Shown here in pieces: positions 22,001-31,148 of a DNA stretch of 64,000 nt. Below the pieces are notes generated by a model, which made no database searches, was not told the origin of the DNA, and worked only from the letters and a program-made list of their open reading frames with translations. The translations under genes were made by a program, and so were the position numbers. This DNA comes from an uncultured Alphaproteobacteria bacterium. GTDB taxonomy: Bacteria > Pseudomonadota > Alphaproteobacteria > RF32 > CAG-239. Position 1 is the first letter of the stretch. Every line of letters starts with the position of its first letter. Where the stretch lies: contig CAKQLP010000002.1 in the NCBI GenBank assembly GCA_934254675.1, positions 1 through 64,000 on the forward strand, in the 5' to 3' direction.

Positions 22001-23572
22001 ATGGGATTGCGCTTTGCCGATTTAACATATTCTGATAAAGAATTGGAACAAGATGCCATACATTATTTGAAAGAACAAGTGTATGAACCATCATATGCGG
22101 ACAAGGTTAAAGCTTTTATTGCTGAAGATGTGGCAGATTTCAAGCGCAACTATGACGATGATGAAAATGTTTTCTTGAATTTATTTTATGATGAGTTTCG
22201 TAGCGGCTATGTGCCGATGGATGATCGTAAAATTTCCAACACAAATTTTCAGAAACTAACAAATGTTTTGGAAAAAGTTTTAGAGCGTTATGATGTGCCT
22301 GAAGATGATGTTGAGCGCTATGCTTTTATGTTGGACACAGAGTTTAGAAAAAACGCTTTTTGCTCGCATATGGAACCTTATTTTGCGGAATTAGATGCTG
22401 TGATAGCAACCGTAATGGTTGGATATTCCCGTAATCCGTTGTTCTCTATATATTCAATTGCTCGAGAATGGTGCATGGCTATGCATTTGAAAAAAATGTA
22501 TCCGCAGCTGGTCAGAAAATTTGGTTATAAATATCAACGGATATGTTATGATTATTCTGGAGAAGAACGATTAAAAAAACTTGTTGATTTTAAAGATAAA
22601 TATCAGCACACATTTAAGAATATTGGTATATTACGGGCAATTCATTCCAGTGTTTTTGCTTATGCGTATTTATATTTGAAAGCGGTGTTGACCAAAGAAG
22701 TTATCACGGCGGAAAATTTTATTTTAGATAGTTCTTCTTCAAAAATAACACTGTTATTGCAAGGTGAATCTATTACAAATTTTGATTTTCCTGTTACAAA
22801 ATATGTCCTGAACAAGTTTAAAGAAGGAATGTATGAAGATTTTTTGACGGAAGACGGAAAAATTAAATGGGATGCTCTGTATATTTTTACGTTTAATGCT
22901 ATAAAAGATGCAGGTTTTGAAGGTATTCACTTTTTTGGCTTTGACAGTATTGAAGCTAAAACCATACGTTCTTTTTGGAATAAAAGCGCCAATATGCAGA
23001 GCATGTTAAAAATATTGCGAAAATTGGCTTTGGAAAATAACAATCCGGTGTTTAATCGCCTGATAGAAGGGTGTGAATATCGTTTGGGACGGCCAGATAA
23101 AGCCAAAGAAAAAATGGAACAATTTATTGAAGATACGCGTCGAATTATGGCAGCTAGATCTTATGAGTTAACAAAACCGAGAACTATGGCGCAAGAACTG
23201 ATTTCGGCTTTTCCTTCAGTATTTCTTGTTTATTTTCAGTGGCATCATAATTTTAGAAATATTTATCCAAAGTTTCCTGAGCGAGAAGCGCGTAAAAAAG
23301 ACGAATTGCAAACAAAACTGAAACGAGATACCGAGTTAAAAGAATTGGTTGCAAAACAAGCCGATAAATGGAAGCCTGTTCAAGAAAATGGTATTAAAGA
23401 TATTGTTAGAAATAGTGTGCCAGAAGATAAATTACGCGCTATTTTGGAAAATAAACAGCGAACAATGGCTGAAATGTCTCAGGAAAAACGTCGAGAGCAG
23501 TTTCAAGAACAAAATGCAGATAAGGCTTTGCGTACAGCGGAGCTTATGCGCCGTATGAATCAGAATTCTTGA
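22001..23572 (+). CDS. Hypothetical protein, unrecognised
   Basis: This 523-aa soluble, mainly helical protein has its own promoter and an AGGGAG ribosome-binding site. N-terminal residues 1-130 are acidic (FADLTYSDKELEQDAIHYL). The centre has aromatic-rich helices (SIYSIAREWCMAMHLKKMYPQL). A segment near 295-320 reads FNAIKDAGFEGIHFFGFDSIEAK, and the C terminus (about 425-523) is a Lys/Glu/Gln-rich coiled coil. No catalytic motif or family is recognisable. It overlaps the convergent glycosyltransferase gene by 13 bases at its 3' end. It may be specific to this lineage, like the 19219 gene. Confidence 0.7.
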   Translation: MGLRFADLTYSDKELEQDAIHYLKEQVYEPSYADKVKAFIAEDVADFKRNYDDDENVFLNLFYDEFRSGYVPMDDRKISNTNFQKLTNVLEKVLERYDVPEDDVERYAFMLDTEFRKNAFCSHMEPYFAELDAVIATVMVGYSRNPLFSIYSIAREWCMAMHLKKMYPQLVRKFGYKYQRICYDYSGEERLKKLVDFKDKYQHTFKNIGILRAIHSSVFAYAYLYLKAVLTKEVITAENFILDSSSSKITLLLQGESITNFDFPVTKYVLNKFKEGMYEDFLTEDGKIKWDALYIFTFNAIKDAGFEGIHFFGFDSIEAKTIRSFWNKSANMQSMLKILRKLALENNNPVFNRLIEGCEYRLGRPDKAKEKMEQFIEDTRRIMAARSYELTKPRTMAQELISAFPSVFLVYFQWHHNFRNIYPKFPEREARKKDELQTKLKRDTELKELVAKQADKWKPVQENGIKDIVRNSVPEDKLRAILENKQRTMAEMSQEKRREQFQEQNADKALRTAELMRRMNQNS

Positions 23573-25293
23573 TAATTTATTTTGTATAAAATATCTTTAG
23601 AACCAGTATTTATTTTTTCCAGCCATGGATAAATTTGTTTGCCTGTTATGATTTTACCGTAAAATTTATCAATATTTTTATCTGGATAGATATAGTATTG
23701 GGAGTTAGAAAAATAACGATACGGAAGAAATATATATTGAATTTGGTGTTTCTGCAATAACCTTTTTATTTCGGTTTCATCGGTTGAAAAGAATATTTTG
23801 TGATTGTCGGCTATGCCGGCGACGGCCGAGTGATAAGGTATGGCTACTGTTTTTATATTTTTATCAAAAATGAATTGAGGGGAGGCAAAGCGATCAGTTA
23901 AAATCACACTATTTTGCGGAATTTCTTCTGATTTTATTGGATGTAAAGGTTCATATCTGAATGATGCTAATAAAAATAAAGCGGTGCAAATATAACCGAA
24001 TGCTAAATATTTTGTATTTTGAGTTTTATAAGTTTTAAATAATAGTTTGTTGATAAAAATATTGTTTAAATAAGCTAAAATGCATAGTTCGTACAGAATA
24101 AAACGTTCTATAAAAAGGGATAGAAAACTAAAAAATACAAATAAAAATGCTAAATTAATTTCAATAGTGTGATTTTTTTGCGGTTTATAAAATAAAATCA
24201 TCAATACTAAGACTGTTTCAAAAACAATCATTTCTATCAAATAAACAAAGTGCCAAAGAGGTTTCATTTCTGTTATATATGGTAAAAAAGAATTTTTTAT
24301 ATTTTCATCATAAATTGAAGCGAAAATGATAGATGTATTGAAAACATAACAGATGAATGTGAGAGAAACGGCTCCGCAGACAAGTGTGCCGAAAATTTTA
24401 GCAGATATTTTTTTTAGCTTAAACCAATATAGTGTGTTAAACGAACTGTAAATTAAAAAAGTTATAACCACATGAATTGCTGAAAGTCTCGTGTTTTCAA
24501 AGCTGAAATAGCCTCTATAAGGGGGATTGAGAAGCCATGCTAAAATTGTTGCAATAAAAAGTCCTAAAGTGTAAGTTTTAATTGCATTTAATGAAATTTT
24601 ATTAAACAGCCAGTTGAGAAAAAGCAGTCCTAAAATTGCAGCAACGAAAATAAATCCTTCCACGGCAGAAGAAATCCAGATGCCGCAGCCGGCTAGAATG
24701 CCGGCAAAAAATAAAAGGCGAAAACGCTCTTTGGCTAAGTTTAGCAAAACAGCGCTTATGTTATAGGCGAAAAATAAAAATATGACAGAATGGTGATCAG
24801 GTCGGTTAAAGTCAAAAACATTATTAAATTTAGTGAAAAAAGCAAACGAGAGGATAAAACTGAAAAGTAGAATTTTTGGCGTTTGTTTGACAAAGGGTTT
24901 TAATCCCCAAAAGACGACAATTAGACTTAAAGCCAAACAAAGCGGAGATAGAGCCATGCCGCTATAAAATATAGCTTCTTTAAGTGAAAAAAACGGTATC
25001 AGCGGTAAGGCTAAGATAGTCCAAATTATATCCAATAGACGGGTAAAATGTAAAATTTCACCAAACGGATAATTTCCATAAGGATAAATCTGTTCATACC
25101 AACTGAAATTTTGCAACCAATAAATGATGCGGGTGGCATGGGTGTAACAATCTGTGCCAACATAAAATAATTTGTGAAATTGAATATATGTCAGAAGAAT
25201 ATCACCGCATGTGTAAATAGCGGTTATTCCCAAAATCCATAAATAAAGATGTTTTACAAAACAGTTGGCTGTTTGGGTTTGCACTTTGTTCAT
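23560..25293 (-). CDS. GT-C-type membrane glycosyltransferase
   Basis: This 577-aa protein has about a dozen membrane helices and a soluble C-terminal domain of about 120 residues. The first extracytoplasmic loop has GTDCYTHATRIIYWLQN followed by GNYPFGEILHFTRLLDIIW, the acidic-residue and HxxR pattern of bacterial GT-C enzymes that use lipid-linked sugars. FNRPDHHSV in the third loop is also typical. It probably transfers a sugar from a polyprenyl-phosphate donor in the periplasm, to a glycan or protein not identified here. The start abuts the mtnN stop, so the two may be cotranscribed. Confidence 0.75.
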   Translation of the reverse strand: MNKVQTQTANCFVKHLYLWILGITAIYTCGDILLTYIQFHKLFYVGTDCYTHATRIIYWLQNFSWYEQIYPYGNYPFGEILHFTRLLDIIWTILALPLIPFFSLKEAIFYSGMALSPLCLALSLIVVFWGLKPFVKQTPKILLFSFILSFAFFTKFNNVFDFNRPDHHSVIFLFFAYNISAVLLNLAKERFRLLFFAGILAGCGIWISSAVEGFIFVAAILGLLFLNWLFNKISLNAIKTYTLGLFIATILAWLLNPPYRGYFSFENTRLSAIHVVITFLIYSSFNTLYWFKLKKISAKIFGTLVCGAVSLTFICYVFNTSIIFASIYDENIKNSFLPYITEMKPLWHFVYLIEMIVFETVLVLMILFYKPQKNHTIEINLAFLFVFFSFLSLFIERFILYELCILAYLNNIFINKLLFKTYKTQNTKYLAFGYICTALFLLASFRYEPLHPIKSEEIPQNSVILTDRFASPQFIFDKNIKTVAIPYHSAVAGIADNHKIFFSTDETEIKRLLQKHQIQYIFLPYRYFSNSQYYIYPDKNIDKFYGKIITGKQIYPWLEKINTGSKDILYKINYQEF

Positions 25294-25965
25294 CTAGGTA
25301 AGACTTTCTAATAATTTAGATAGTAGTTCAATTGATTTCTGGGCGGTATTTTGCCAGAACTCGGCGTATTGTTGTTCTGAAAAAGGATGCCCCGGAATAT
25401 CACTGATTTGCCGCAGACAAAGCAGCGGAGTTTGATAAATATAACAAGTTTGAGCAATGGCCGCGCTTTCCATATCCACAGCCAAAGCAGTTGGAAAATT
25501 ATGAGTAATTGCGTCAAGTTCTTTTTTTTCGGTTATAAATTTATCTCCGCAACAAATAAGCCCATGTTTGAATTTGGAGAGTTTTGCGACAAGTTTCGGT
25601 TCTGAGTGGTAGGTGGCTGGAAATTCTTGAATTTGTCCATAGGCATTTGGTTCTCCGCACCAAACGTCGTGGTAGGTGATATCTGAACCAATGATATATT
25701 CGCCGATATGCAGCTGATTGCTTAGTCCGCCGGAAATACCGATATTGAGAATAGCGTCTGGAGCGAAGGTTTCTATTAAATCTGCGGTGCAAAGTGCCGC
25801 GTTTACTTTACCAATACCGGAAACAACGGCAAAAAGCTCACAATTTTTGAATATTCCGTGGTAAAAGGAATGTTTTTTTCCTTGCGTTAAGGCAAAGTCA
25901 GATACAATTGAAGCAAAAAGCTCAAGTTCTTTGTTCATAGCAAATATAACGCCGATTTTTTTCAT
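25294..25965 (-). CDS. mtnN: 5'-methylthioadenosine/S-adenosylhomocysteine nucleosidase
   Basis: A 223-aa enzyme of the Pfs/MtnN family that cleaves the adenine from SAH and MTA, recycling by-products of SAM use. The motifs are KKIGVIFAMNKELE at the start, NIGISGGL, the substrate loop GDKFI and the catalytic VDMESAAIAQTC with acid Asp near 195. The ATG at 25965 follows AAGGAGT; an earlier in-frame codon has no ribosome-binding site. It is divergent from metK, which makes SAM, so this locus handles both production and clearance of the cofactor. Confidence 0.93.
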   Translation of the reverse strand: MKKIGVIFAMNKELELFASIVSDFALTQGKKHSFYHGIFKNCELFAVVSGIGKVNAALCTADLIETFAPDAILNIGISGGLSNQLHIGEYIIGSDITYHDVWCGEPNAYGQIQEFPATYHSEPKLVAKLSKFKHGLICCGDKFITEKKELDAITHNFPTALAVDMESAAIAQTCYIYQTPLLCLRQISDIPGHPFSEQQYAEFWQNTAQKSIELLSKLLESLT

Positions 25966-26023
25966 GATTAACACTCCTTTGATTTTAGGATAATAAATTG
26001 TAAAATATTTAGCAACATAAAAC

Positions 26024-26054
26024 TTGACAATGCACAGAATGTAAGGTTAATAAT
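26024..26054 (+). promoter_or_regulatory. Promoter of metK
   Basis: TTGACA (26024-26029) is followed 18 bases later by TAATAAT (26048-26054). The transcript would start about 10-15 bases before the riboswitch-like fold. Confidence 0.5.
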
Positions 26055-26072
26055 TGTGTAGCGGGAATGACA

Positions 26073-26127
26073 ACTGCAATGTGGATTTATAACCAACTTG
26101 TCCAGCAGTCAAATGGACTAAAAAGGA
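26073..26127 (+). promoter_or_regulatory. SAM-II-like riboswitch in front of metK
   Basis: ACTGC (26073-26077) pairs with GCAGT (26105-26109). The enclosed loop carries GATTTATAACC. The loop end GTCCA (26100-26104) is perfectly complementary to TGGAC (26114-26118) beyond the stem, which makes an H-type pseudoknot. The tail CTAAAAAGGAG merges with the ribosome-binding site of metK. The GATTT-AACC loop, the pseudoknot and the CTAAAAAGG tail are the hallmarks of SAM-II, the class typical of Alphaproteobacteria. The extra loop bases beside the first stem differ from the textbook form. SAM binding would hide the ribosome-binding site. Confidence 0.7.
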
Positions 26128-26134
26128 GAAAAAA

Positions 26135-27133
26135 ATGATAAAAACAGCTGAAGCTGTGTCTTTGGGACACCCTGATAAAATTGCCGACTATATTTCAAGT
26201 TATATTTTGGACAGATGTTTGGAACAAGATGCATCTGTACGTTATGGCGTTGAAGTTATGGTAAAAAATCAAACCGTGGTATTGGGTGGAGAAATCAGCG
26301 GTAAAATTTCGTTTGAGTTTATGGAAGAACATGTTCGTCAGGCTGTGCGTGAAATCGGGTATGATGAGAGATATGCAAAAATTTGGGGGAATAACGCTAT
26401 TGACGCCGATAAATTGCGTGTTTTGGATTTGATTAGCTGTCAATCATCTGAAATTGCCCAAGGCGTGGCTCAAGATGGCTGGGGAGACCAAGGCGTTTTT
26501 GTCGGCTATGCGTGTCAAGGCGTTGGTAATATTCCGACGGAATTATATATGGCGCGGCATTTGTGTAAAGCTTTGTATGAAAAGGCTCGTTTAAGTGATA
26601 ATTTAGGATTGGATATTAAAACCCAGATTTGTATGGATAAAGGTAAGATAAAAACTGCTGTGGTAGCAATTCCTATGAAGCAACAGGAGGAATTGCGTCT
26701 GTTTGTCGCTGAAGTTTTAGGGCAAGAACCGGAAAAACTGATTATTAATGGTACGGGGATATATACTTGCCATTCCAGCGTGGCTGATTGCGGTGTTACC
26801 GGACGCAAATTGGCCTGCGATTTTTATGGAGCATCTTGTCCGATTGGCGGCGGTTCTCCATGGACTAAAGACGCCAGTAAGGCTGATTTAACACTGAATT
26901 TGTATGCGCGGCGTTTGGCTGTCCAAAATTTGGCGGATAATGACGAGGCTTTTGTTTATTTGGCATCTTGCATTGGACATCCTGAGTTGTTAAACGCAGT
27001 TTTGACAACGCGAAAAGCTGATAAATCTTATGATAAAACATTGTCGGTCGAAAGCCGTCCGTCAATATTAATTGAGCGCTTGGGCTTAAATAAGCCCGTT
27101 TTTGCCAAATTTTGTCGTGAAGGCTTAGTTTAA
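26135..27133 (+). CDS. metK: S-adenosylmethionine synthetase, short divergent form
   Basis: This 332-aa enzyme makes SAM from methionine and ATP. The conserved landmarks are GHPDK (11-15), WGDQGVFVGYAC, the loop GVTGRKLACDFYG and GGGSPWTKDASKAD, which match the usual GDQG, TGRK and GGGAFSGKD motifs. It is about 50 residues shorter than typical MetK (380-400 aa) and ends soon after the last domain begins, without the usual C-terminal segment; many normally invariant positions differ. AAGGAG precedes the ATG within the riboswitch tail. It is probably active given the intact ATP-binding and metal-binding motifs, but it is unusual for the family. Confidence 0.88.
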   Translation: MIKTAEAVSLGHPDKIADYISSYILDRCLEQDASVRYGVEVMVKNQTVVLGGEISGKISFEFMEEHVRQAVREIGYDERYAKIWGNNAIDADKLRVLDLISCQSSEIAQGVAQDGWGDQGVFVGYACQGVGNIPTELYMARHLCKALYEKARLSDNLGLDIKTQICMDKGKIKTAVVAIPMKQQEELRLFVAEVLGQEPEKLIINGTGIYTCHSSVADCGVTGRKLACDFYGASCPIGGGSPWTKDASKADLTLNLYARRLAVQNLADNDEAFVYLASCIGHPELLNAVLTTRKADKSYDKTLSVESRPSILIERLGLNKPVFAKFCREGLV

Positions 27134-27168
27134 TGCCGCTTGACAAGCTGAGTTGATTGCCGTATTTT

Positions 27169-27193
27169 GTCCTCAAGTTTTTAATTTGAGGAC
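27169..27193 (+). terminator. Hairpin between metK and the U32 gene
   Basis: GTCCTCAA pairs with TTGAGGAC, followed by ATTTTATTG. It acts as a weak terminator of metK or, because GAGGA is also the ribosome-binding site of the 27203 gene, as a translational brake. Confidence 0.5.
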
Positions 27194-27202
27194 ATTTTAT
27201 TG

Positions 27203-29473
27203 ATGGAAAAACAAGAACTGTTGGCACCAGCCGGAGATATTGAAGCCGGCTATGCCGCTCTTTATTATGGGGCAGATGCGGTCTATTTGGGATTACCAAA
27301 ATTTTCGGCCAGGGCGACCGCTACCAATTTTGATGAACCGGCGTTAAATGAGTTTACCGCGTATGCTCATCATTTGAAACGCAAAGTTTACGCGGCGATA
27401 AACACGGTTTTGCAAGAAGATGAATTGTCTGATTTGTTGCAAATGCTTGATATGTGCGTGCGTTGCCATATAGATGGTGTAATTTTACAAGATTTGGGCG
27501 TGGCTCGGGTGATGCGTGAAAAATATCCGCAGATAGAACGTCATGCCAGCACGCAAATGGCTGTGCATAATAAAGAAGGCGCTCTATTTTTACAAAAAAT
27601 GGGATTTAAACGGGTCGTTTTAGCCCGAGAACTGACGTTGGCCGAAATTAAGGAAATTGCCGCTATTCCAAATTTGGAAACCGAAGCTTTTATTCATGGC
27701 GCACTTTGCTACTCTTATAGCGGGTTGTGTCAATTTTCTGCTTTGGAATATGGACGTAGCGCTAATCGTGGAAAATGTTTATATCCCTGTCGTTCTAGTT
27801 TTGAGTGTGATGGAAAAAAAGCTCATTTTTTCTCAATGAAGGATATGGCTTTGCAAGAAAAAGTATTGCAAATGCCTGTAACATCATTAAAAATTGAAGG
27901 ACGTAAAAAATCGGCATTGTATGTGGCGTCTGTGACAGATTATTATCGTCGGATTTTAGATGGCAAAGGGGCGGATATTGTTTGTGAAGAGCATATTAAG
28001 CAAATTTTTTCTCGTCCATGGTGCCAATTTCATTTTGAGGGTAAAAATAAAGATATTATAGATCGTGATTTTGTTGGGCATCGTGGTTTGTCTGTGGGCA
28101 AAGTTGAAGGATGCGAGAATGGATGGTTGCGTTTTAAAACGTCACATAAAATTTCTCGCCACGATGGGTTGCAGATAGATATTCCAAGTATGGAAAAACC
28201 ATTTGGCTTCTCGGTGCAAAAAATACGTGTGAATAGGCAAAATGTTTTTGAGGCAAAAGCAAATAATATTGTTGAGGTGGAATTGCCTCACCAATGTCCA
28301 AAACTTGATAAAGGATGGATAATTTATTTAGCTTCGTCAAGTGAGGTAAAAGGGGCTTATCATTATGAAAAACCTAAAGCAGAATTATATCGAAATACCA
28401 ATAATATAAATGTTGATGTTAATGTTTTAGATAATAAGATAACAGCTTCATCCGGTGTTTATAGTGTTTCTGTTGAGGGTAACTTTACACCGGCAAATAA
28501 TCCGCAAAAAAGTATTGAGGCAATTAGAACAGCATTTGCTAAAACCGGTGATACAAACTTTAACTTGGTTGAATTACATATTGAAAATCCAAATAATTTA
28601 TTTACACCATCGTCTTTACTAAATGAACTGCGGAGAAATCTTTATGGGCAAATTAAGTTTGAACAACCAATAGTGGATTTGCCAAAGACGGAGGTTCGTC
28701 AAAAAATAAATTGGCAACCTAAATTTGCAGTAAAAGTTGACGATATTAATTGTTTGAAAAAAATTGATTTAAATAATATAAGTGAAATCATTTATTTAAT
28801 AAATCCAAATAGTGATTTAAGCTGTTTAAGCAAATTGCCTAAAAACAAAGTGAGGATTGCTTTGCCGGCAGTTTGTCGTCATCCGAAACTGTATGCGGAT
28901 ATTATTGCCAATCTGCTTGCCGGTGGCTATAAAAAATGGGAGGTCGCCAACTACTGGGCTTTAGATGTTTTGCCATTGAATCAATTGGATATTAGTTTTG
29001 ATTCGTCTTTGTATATGTTGAATACTCAGGCAATAGCTATGGCCGAGGAAATAGGTGCTTCGCAAATTACATTATCACTTGAAGATACAAAATTAAATAT
29101 TTGTAAATTAATAGAAAAATCATCATTAAAAACAAGCCTTGTTATATATCAGGATGTTCCTTTATTTACAAGTGTCGGCTGTATTCGAGATAATCTTTGC
29201 CGCAGTTGTCAGCATGAAGAAAAATGGTTTGATTTAGCGAAAGACGGGCACAAATATAAAGCATTATCTCGGGATTGCCAAATAATGTTGTTTGATGCAA
29301 AACCATATTGCGTGGCATCCGAAGCAAAGGATATGCAACCGGATTATTTTCGAATGGATTTTTGCTATTATCCATATACGGCTGAAAATGTTTTGAATAT
29401 TGTTAATAAATTAGTTAAATTTAATGATGTATCTAATTGCATTAAAGGAAATTTTATTAATAATAATATTTGA
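27203..29473 (+). CDS. U32 family protein (RlhA/TrhP-type RNA hydroxylation)
   Basis: This 756-aa protein starts KQELLAPAGDIEAGYAALYYGADAVYLG, the standard opening of 'peptidase U32' proteins. It carries the family signature around HGALCYSYSGLCQFSALE...GRSANRGKCLYPC (about residues 165-195) with four conserved cysteines, and KIEGRKKSALYVASV. These proteins are now linked to prephenate-dependent hydroxylation of 23S rRNA or tRNA with an iron-sulfur centre rather than to proteolysis. A long second half and a C-terminal Cys cluster (CIRDNLCRSCQ) extend it beyond the 650-aa E. coli RlhA. The ATG at 27203 is used. The specific RNA target is not readable. Confidence 0.85.
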   Translation: MEKQELLAPAGDIEAGYAALYYGADAVYLGLPKFSARATATNFDEPALNEFTAYAHHLKRKVYAAINTVLQEDELSDLLQMLDMCVRCHIDGVILQDLGVARVMREKYPQIERHASTQMAVHNKEGALFLQKMGFKRVVLARELTLAEIKEIAAIPNLETEAFIHGALCYSYSGLCQFSALEYGRSANRGKCLYPCRSSFECDGKKAHFFSMKDMALQEKVLQMPVTSLKIEGRKKSALYVASVTDYYRRILDGKGADIVCEEHIKQIFSRPWCQFHFEGKNKDIIDRDFVGHRGLSVGKVEGCENGWLRFKTSHKISRHDGLQIDIPSMEKPFGFSVQKIRVNRQNVFEAKANNIVEVELPHQCPKLDKGWIIYLASSSEVKGAYHYEKPKAELYRNTNNINVDVNVLDNKITASSGVYSVSVEGNFTPANNPQKSIEAIRTAFAKTGDTNFNLVELHIENPNNLFTPSSLLNELRRNLYGQIKFEQPIVDLPKTEVRQKINWQPKFAVKVDDINCLKKIDLNNISEIIYLINPNSDLSCLSKLPKNKVRIALPAVCRHPKLYADIIANLLAGGYKKWEVANYWALDVLPLNQLDISFDSSLYMLNTQAIAMAEEIGASQITLSLEDTKLNICKLIEKSSLKTSLVIYQDVPLFTSVGCIRDNLCRSCQHEEKWFDLAKDGHKYKALSRDCQIMLFDAKPYCVASEAKDMQPDYFRMDFCYYPYTAENVLNIVNKLVKFNDVSNCIKGNFINNNI

Positions 29474-29490
29474 TATTAATATGGTTGTTA

Positions 29491-29533
29491 AAAAATGCAC
29501 TCGTATTTTTACTAATACAAGTGCATTTTATTT
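29491..29533. terminator. Bidirectional terminator
   Basis: AAAATGCACT-GTATT pairs with AATAC-AGTGCATTTT, flanked by A- and T-runs, between the U32 gene and the convergent membrane protein gene. Confidence 0.75.
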
Positions 29534-29561
29534 TCAGTAATTTTTTTATGTCAAAAAATGG

Positions 29562-30620
29562 TTATAAAGATTGCAATATTGCATCTATACCCAGTTGGTG
29601 ATGAAACAAAATTATAAAGTAGATTAAAGCTGAAAAAATTGCAAAAATAACCAAAATATTAATATAGACTGATGATTTTTTAGGCAAGGTTCCTTTTAAT
29701 CCTTCATCGCAAGCATAGCTGATATAGATGCGGCAAGCAGATATAATGTAAAGAGGCCTAAAAATAAGCATGATAACCAATAACGCTACAATCATAGGAA
29801 TGCCGGCATATTTATAAAAAGAATACATGTCGTTCTTGGCTGGAATATCATCCAGAAAGGCAAAGAATAATATTGTACCAATATAACATCCAATACCGAC
29901 AATCCAACAGATTAAAGAATATCCTAAACGTAATTTTATTAGAGGTAAAAAACGTTTTTTGGCGAGATTGAGAGAATCTTGGCATGCTTCTTTAAATGAC
30001 CTTCCAAATAAAAGAGCCGGTACAAAACCAAGAGTTAACATTTTCCATATTTGATAAATTATTTCATTATAAGCTCGTACCGACGCAGGTGTTCTATTAT
30101 TTTTTTTAGGCAGGCGTTCTATAATTCGTTTTATGGTCCACCAACCATCTATCCATGAAAAAATCCAGATTGTTCCACTGTGTTTTAAGGCAATTTTGAA
30201 ACAATCTGTGAATGTTGATTCTTTGTTTTGAAAGCGCAAAATACAAGAGGCGTTCATACATGCCGTTAAAATACCTAAAGGGTATGCCGCAAGACCAACG
30301 CAAGCTAAAGACCACAACCATAAAATTAAATCAGCATATTTATTGTAAGAGTCTCCGTTTTCTGCTTTTTCCCAAATTTCTTCAGGTATCCAGCTTAGCA
30401 CTTGTACCCATATATAATAGGCAAGAACAATACAGCCCCATTGCAAAAGCGCAAAAACAATATTTTCTTTTTCTGTTAAAACAAAGCGCAATGAAGTGGC
30501 TATGCTTCTGAAAAAGCCGCCGACTGAGCCAAAGTATCCGGGATTTTCGGAAAAATCTATTTCCTTGTATGCTTTTAATTTCAGATTGTTTAATTCATTT
30601 TTTATTGGGATAAGGGACAT
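29562..30620 (-). CDS. Polytopic membrane protein, unknown function
   Basis: This 352-aa protein has a cytoplasmic N terminus of about 50 residues and some six membrane helices (about 55-75, 95-125, 190-210, 230-260, 275-305, 320-340). It resembles the uncharacterised membrane proteins of the DUF6159/YciC-like kind in helix spacing, but I cannot confirm a family. The ATG follows TTGGAGA. Neighbours are the U32 gene (convergent) and gapR (same strand, separated by a terminator), so no functional link is visible. Confidence 0.75.
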   Translation of the reverse strand: MSLIPIKNELNNLKLKAYKEIDFSENPGYFGSVGGFFRSIATSLRFVLTEKENIVFALLQWGCIVLAYYIWVQVLSWIPEEIWEKAENGDSYNKYADLILWLWSLACVGLAAYPLGILTACMNASCILRFQNKESTFTDCFKIALKHSGTIWIFSWIDGWWTIKRIIERLPKKNNRTPASVRAYNEIIYQIWKMLTLGFVPALLFGRSFKEACQDSLNLAKKRFLPLIKLRLGYSLICWIVGIGCYIGTILFFAFLDDIPAKNDMYSFYKYAGIPMIVALLVIMLIFRPLYIISACRIYISYACDEGLKGTLPKKSSVYINILVIFAIFSALIYFIILFHHQLGIDAILQSL

Positions 30621-30680
30621 GAGTTTTCTCCAAGGCTAATAATTTTTTAAATAGTACATAAATATTAAGTGAGTTGCAAT

Positions 30681-30706
30681 GAAAAACGCCCCAGAAAAGG
30701 GGCGTT
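30681..30706 (-). terminator. Terminator of gapR
   Basis: On the minus strand AACGCCCC pairs with GGGGCGTT around TTTTCT, followed by TTTC. It lies 25 bases beyond the gapR stop. Confidence 0.75.
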
Positions 30707-30730
30707 GTGTAAAAAAATAAACCAGCTAAA

Positions 30731-30991
30731 TTAAATATCTAGGGCTTTACGATATGTGTCAACAACCAATTCTTGTTCATCACGATCAGCAGCGTTCATT
30801 TTGCGTAATTTTAAAACTGTCCGCATAGCCTTGACATCAAATCCGGCAGATTTTGCTTCGGCAAAAATATCGCGGATGTCGCTTTGAATACCTTTTTTTT
30901 CTTCTTCCAAACGTTCAATGCGTTCAATCAGCGAGCGCAAACGATCAACGGCAACACCGCCGACTTCTGTTGTTACATTTTCTTCAGCCAT
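30731..30991 (-). CDS. gapR: GapR/DUF2312 nucleoid-associated protein
   Basis: This 86-aa, almost wholly helical protein matches GapR: VAVDRLRSLIERIERLEEEKKG, then SDIRDIFAEAKSAGFDVKAMRTVLKLRKM. In Caulobacter, GapR clamps overtwisted DNA ahead of polymerases and helps topoisomerases; the family is nearly confined to Alphaproteobacteria, which supports the taxonomic placement. The start at 30991 follows TAGGAG; upstream in-frame codons lack a ribosome-binding site. A monocistronic gene, divergent from pyk. Confidence 0.93.
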   Translation of the reverse strand: MAEENVTTEVGGVAVDRLRSLIERIERLEEEKKGIQSDIRDIFAEAKSAGFDVKAMRTVLKLRKMNAADRDEQELVVDTYRKALDI

Positions 30992-31148
30992 TGTTTTTCT
31001 CCTATAAAAATTTTCTTTCCAGTTTGTAGCAAACAAAAATACTTTTGACAAGTGTAATTTTTATCTAAATATTCTCTTTAAACTAATAAGTTTTTAACCT
31101 ATATGGGTATATAGTTGTACTAAATTAATTTTTTTAGAGGTGAAAACA

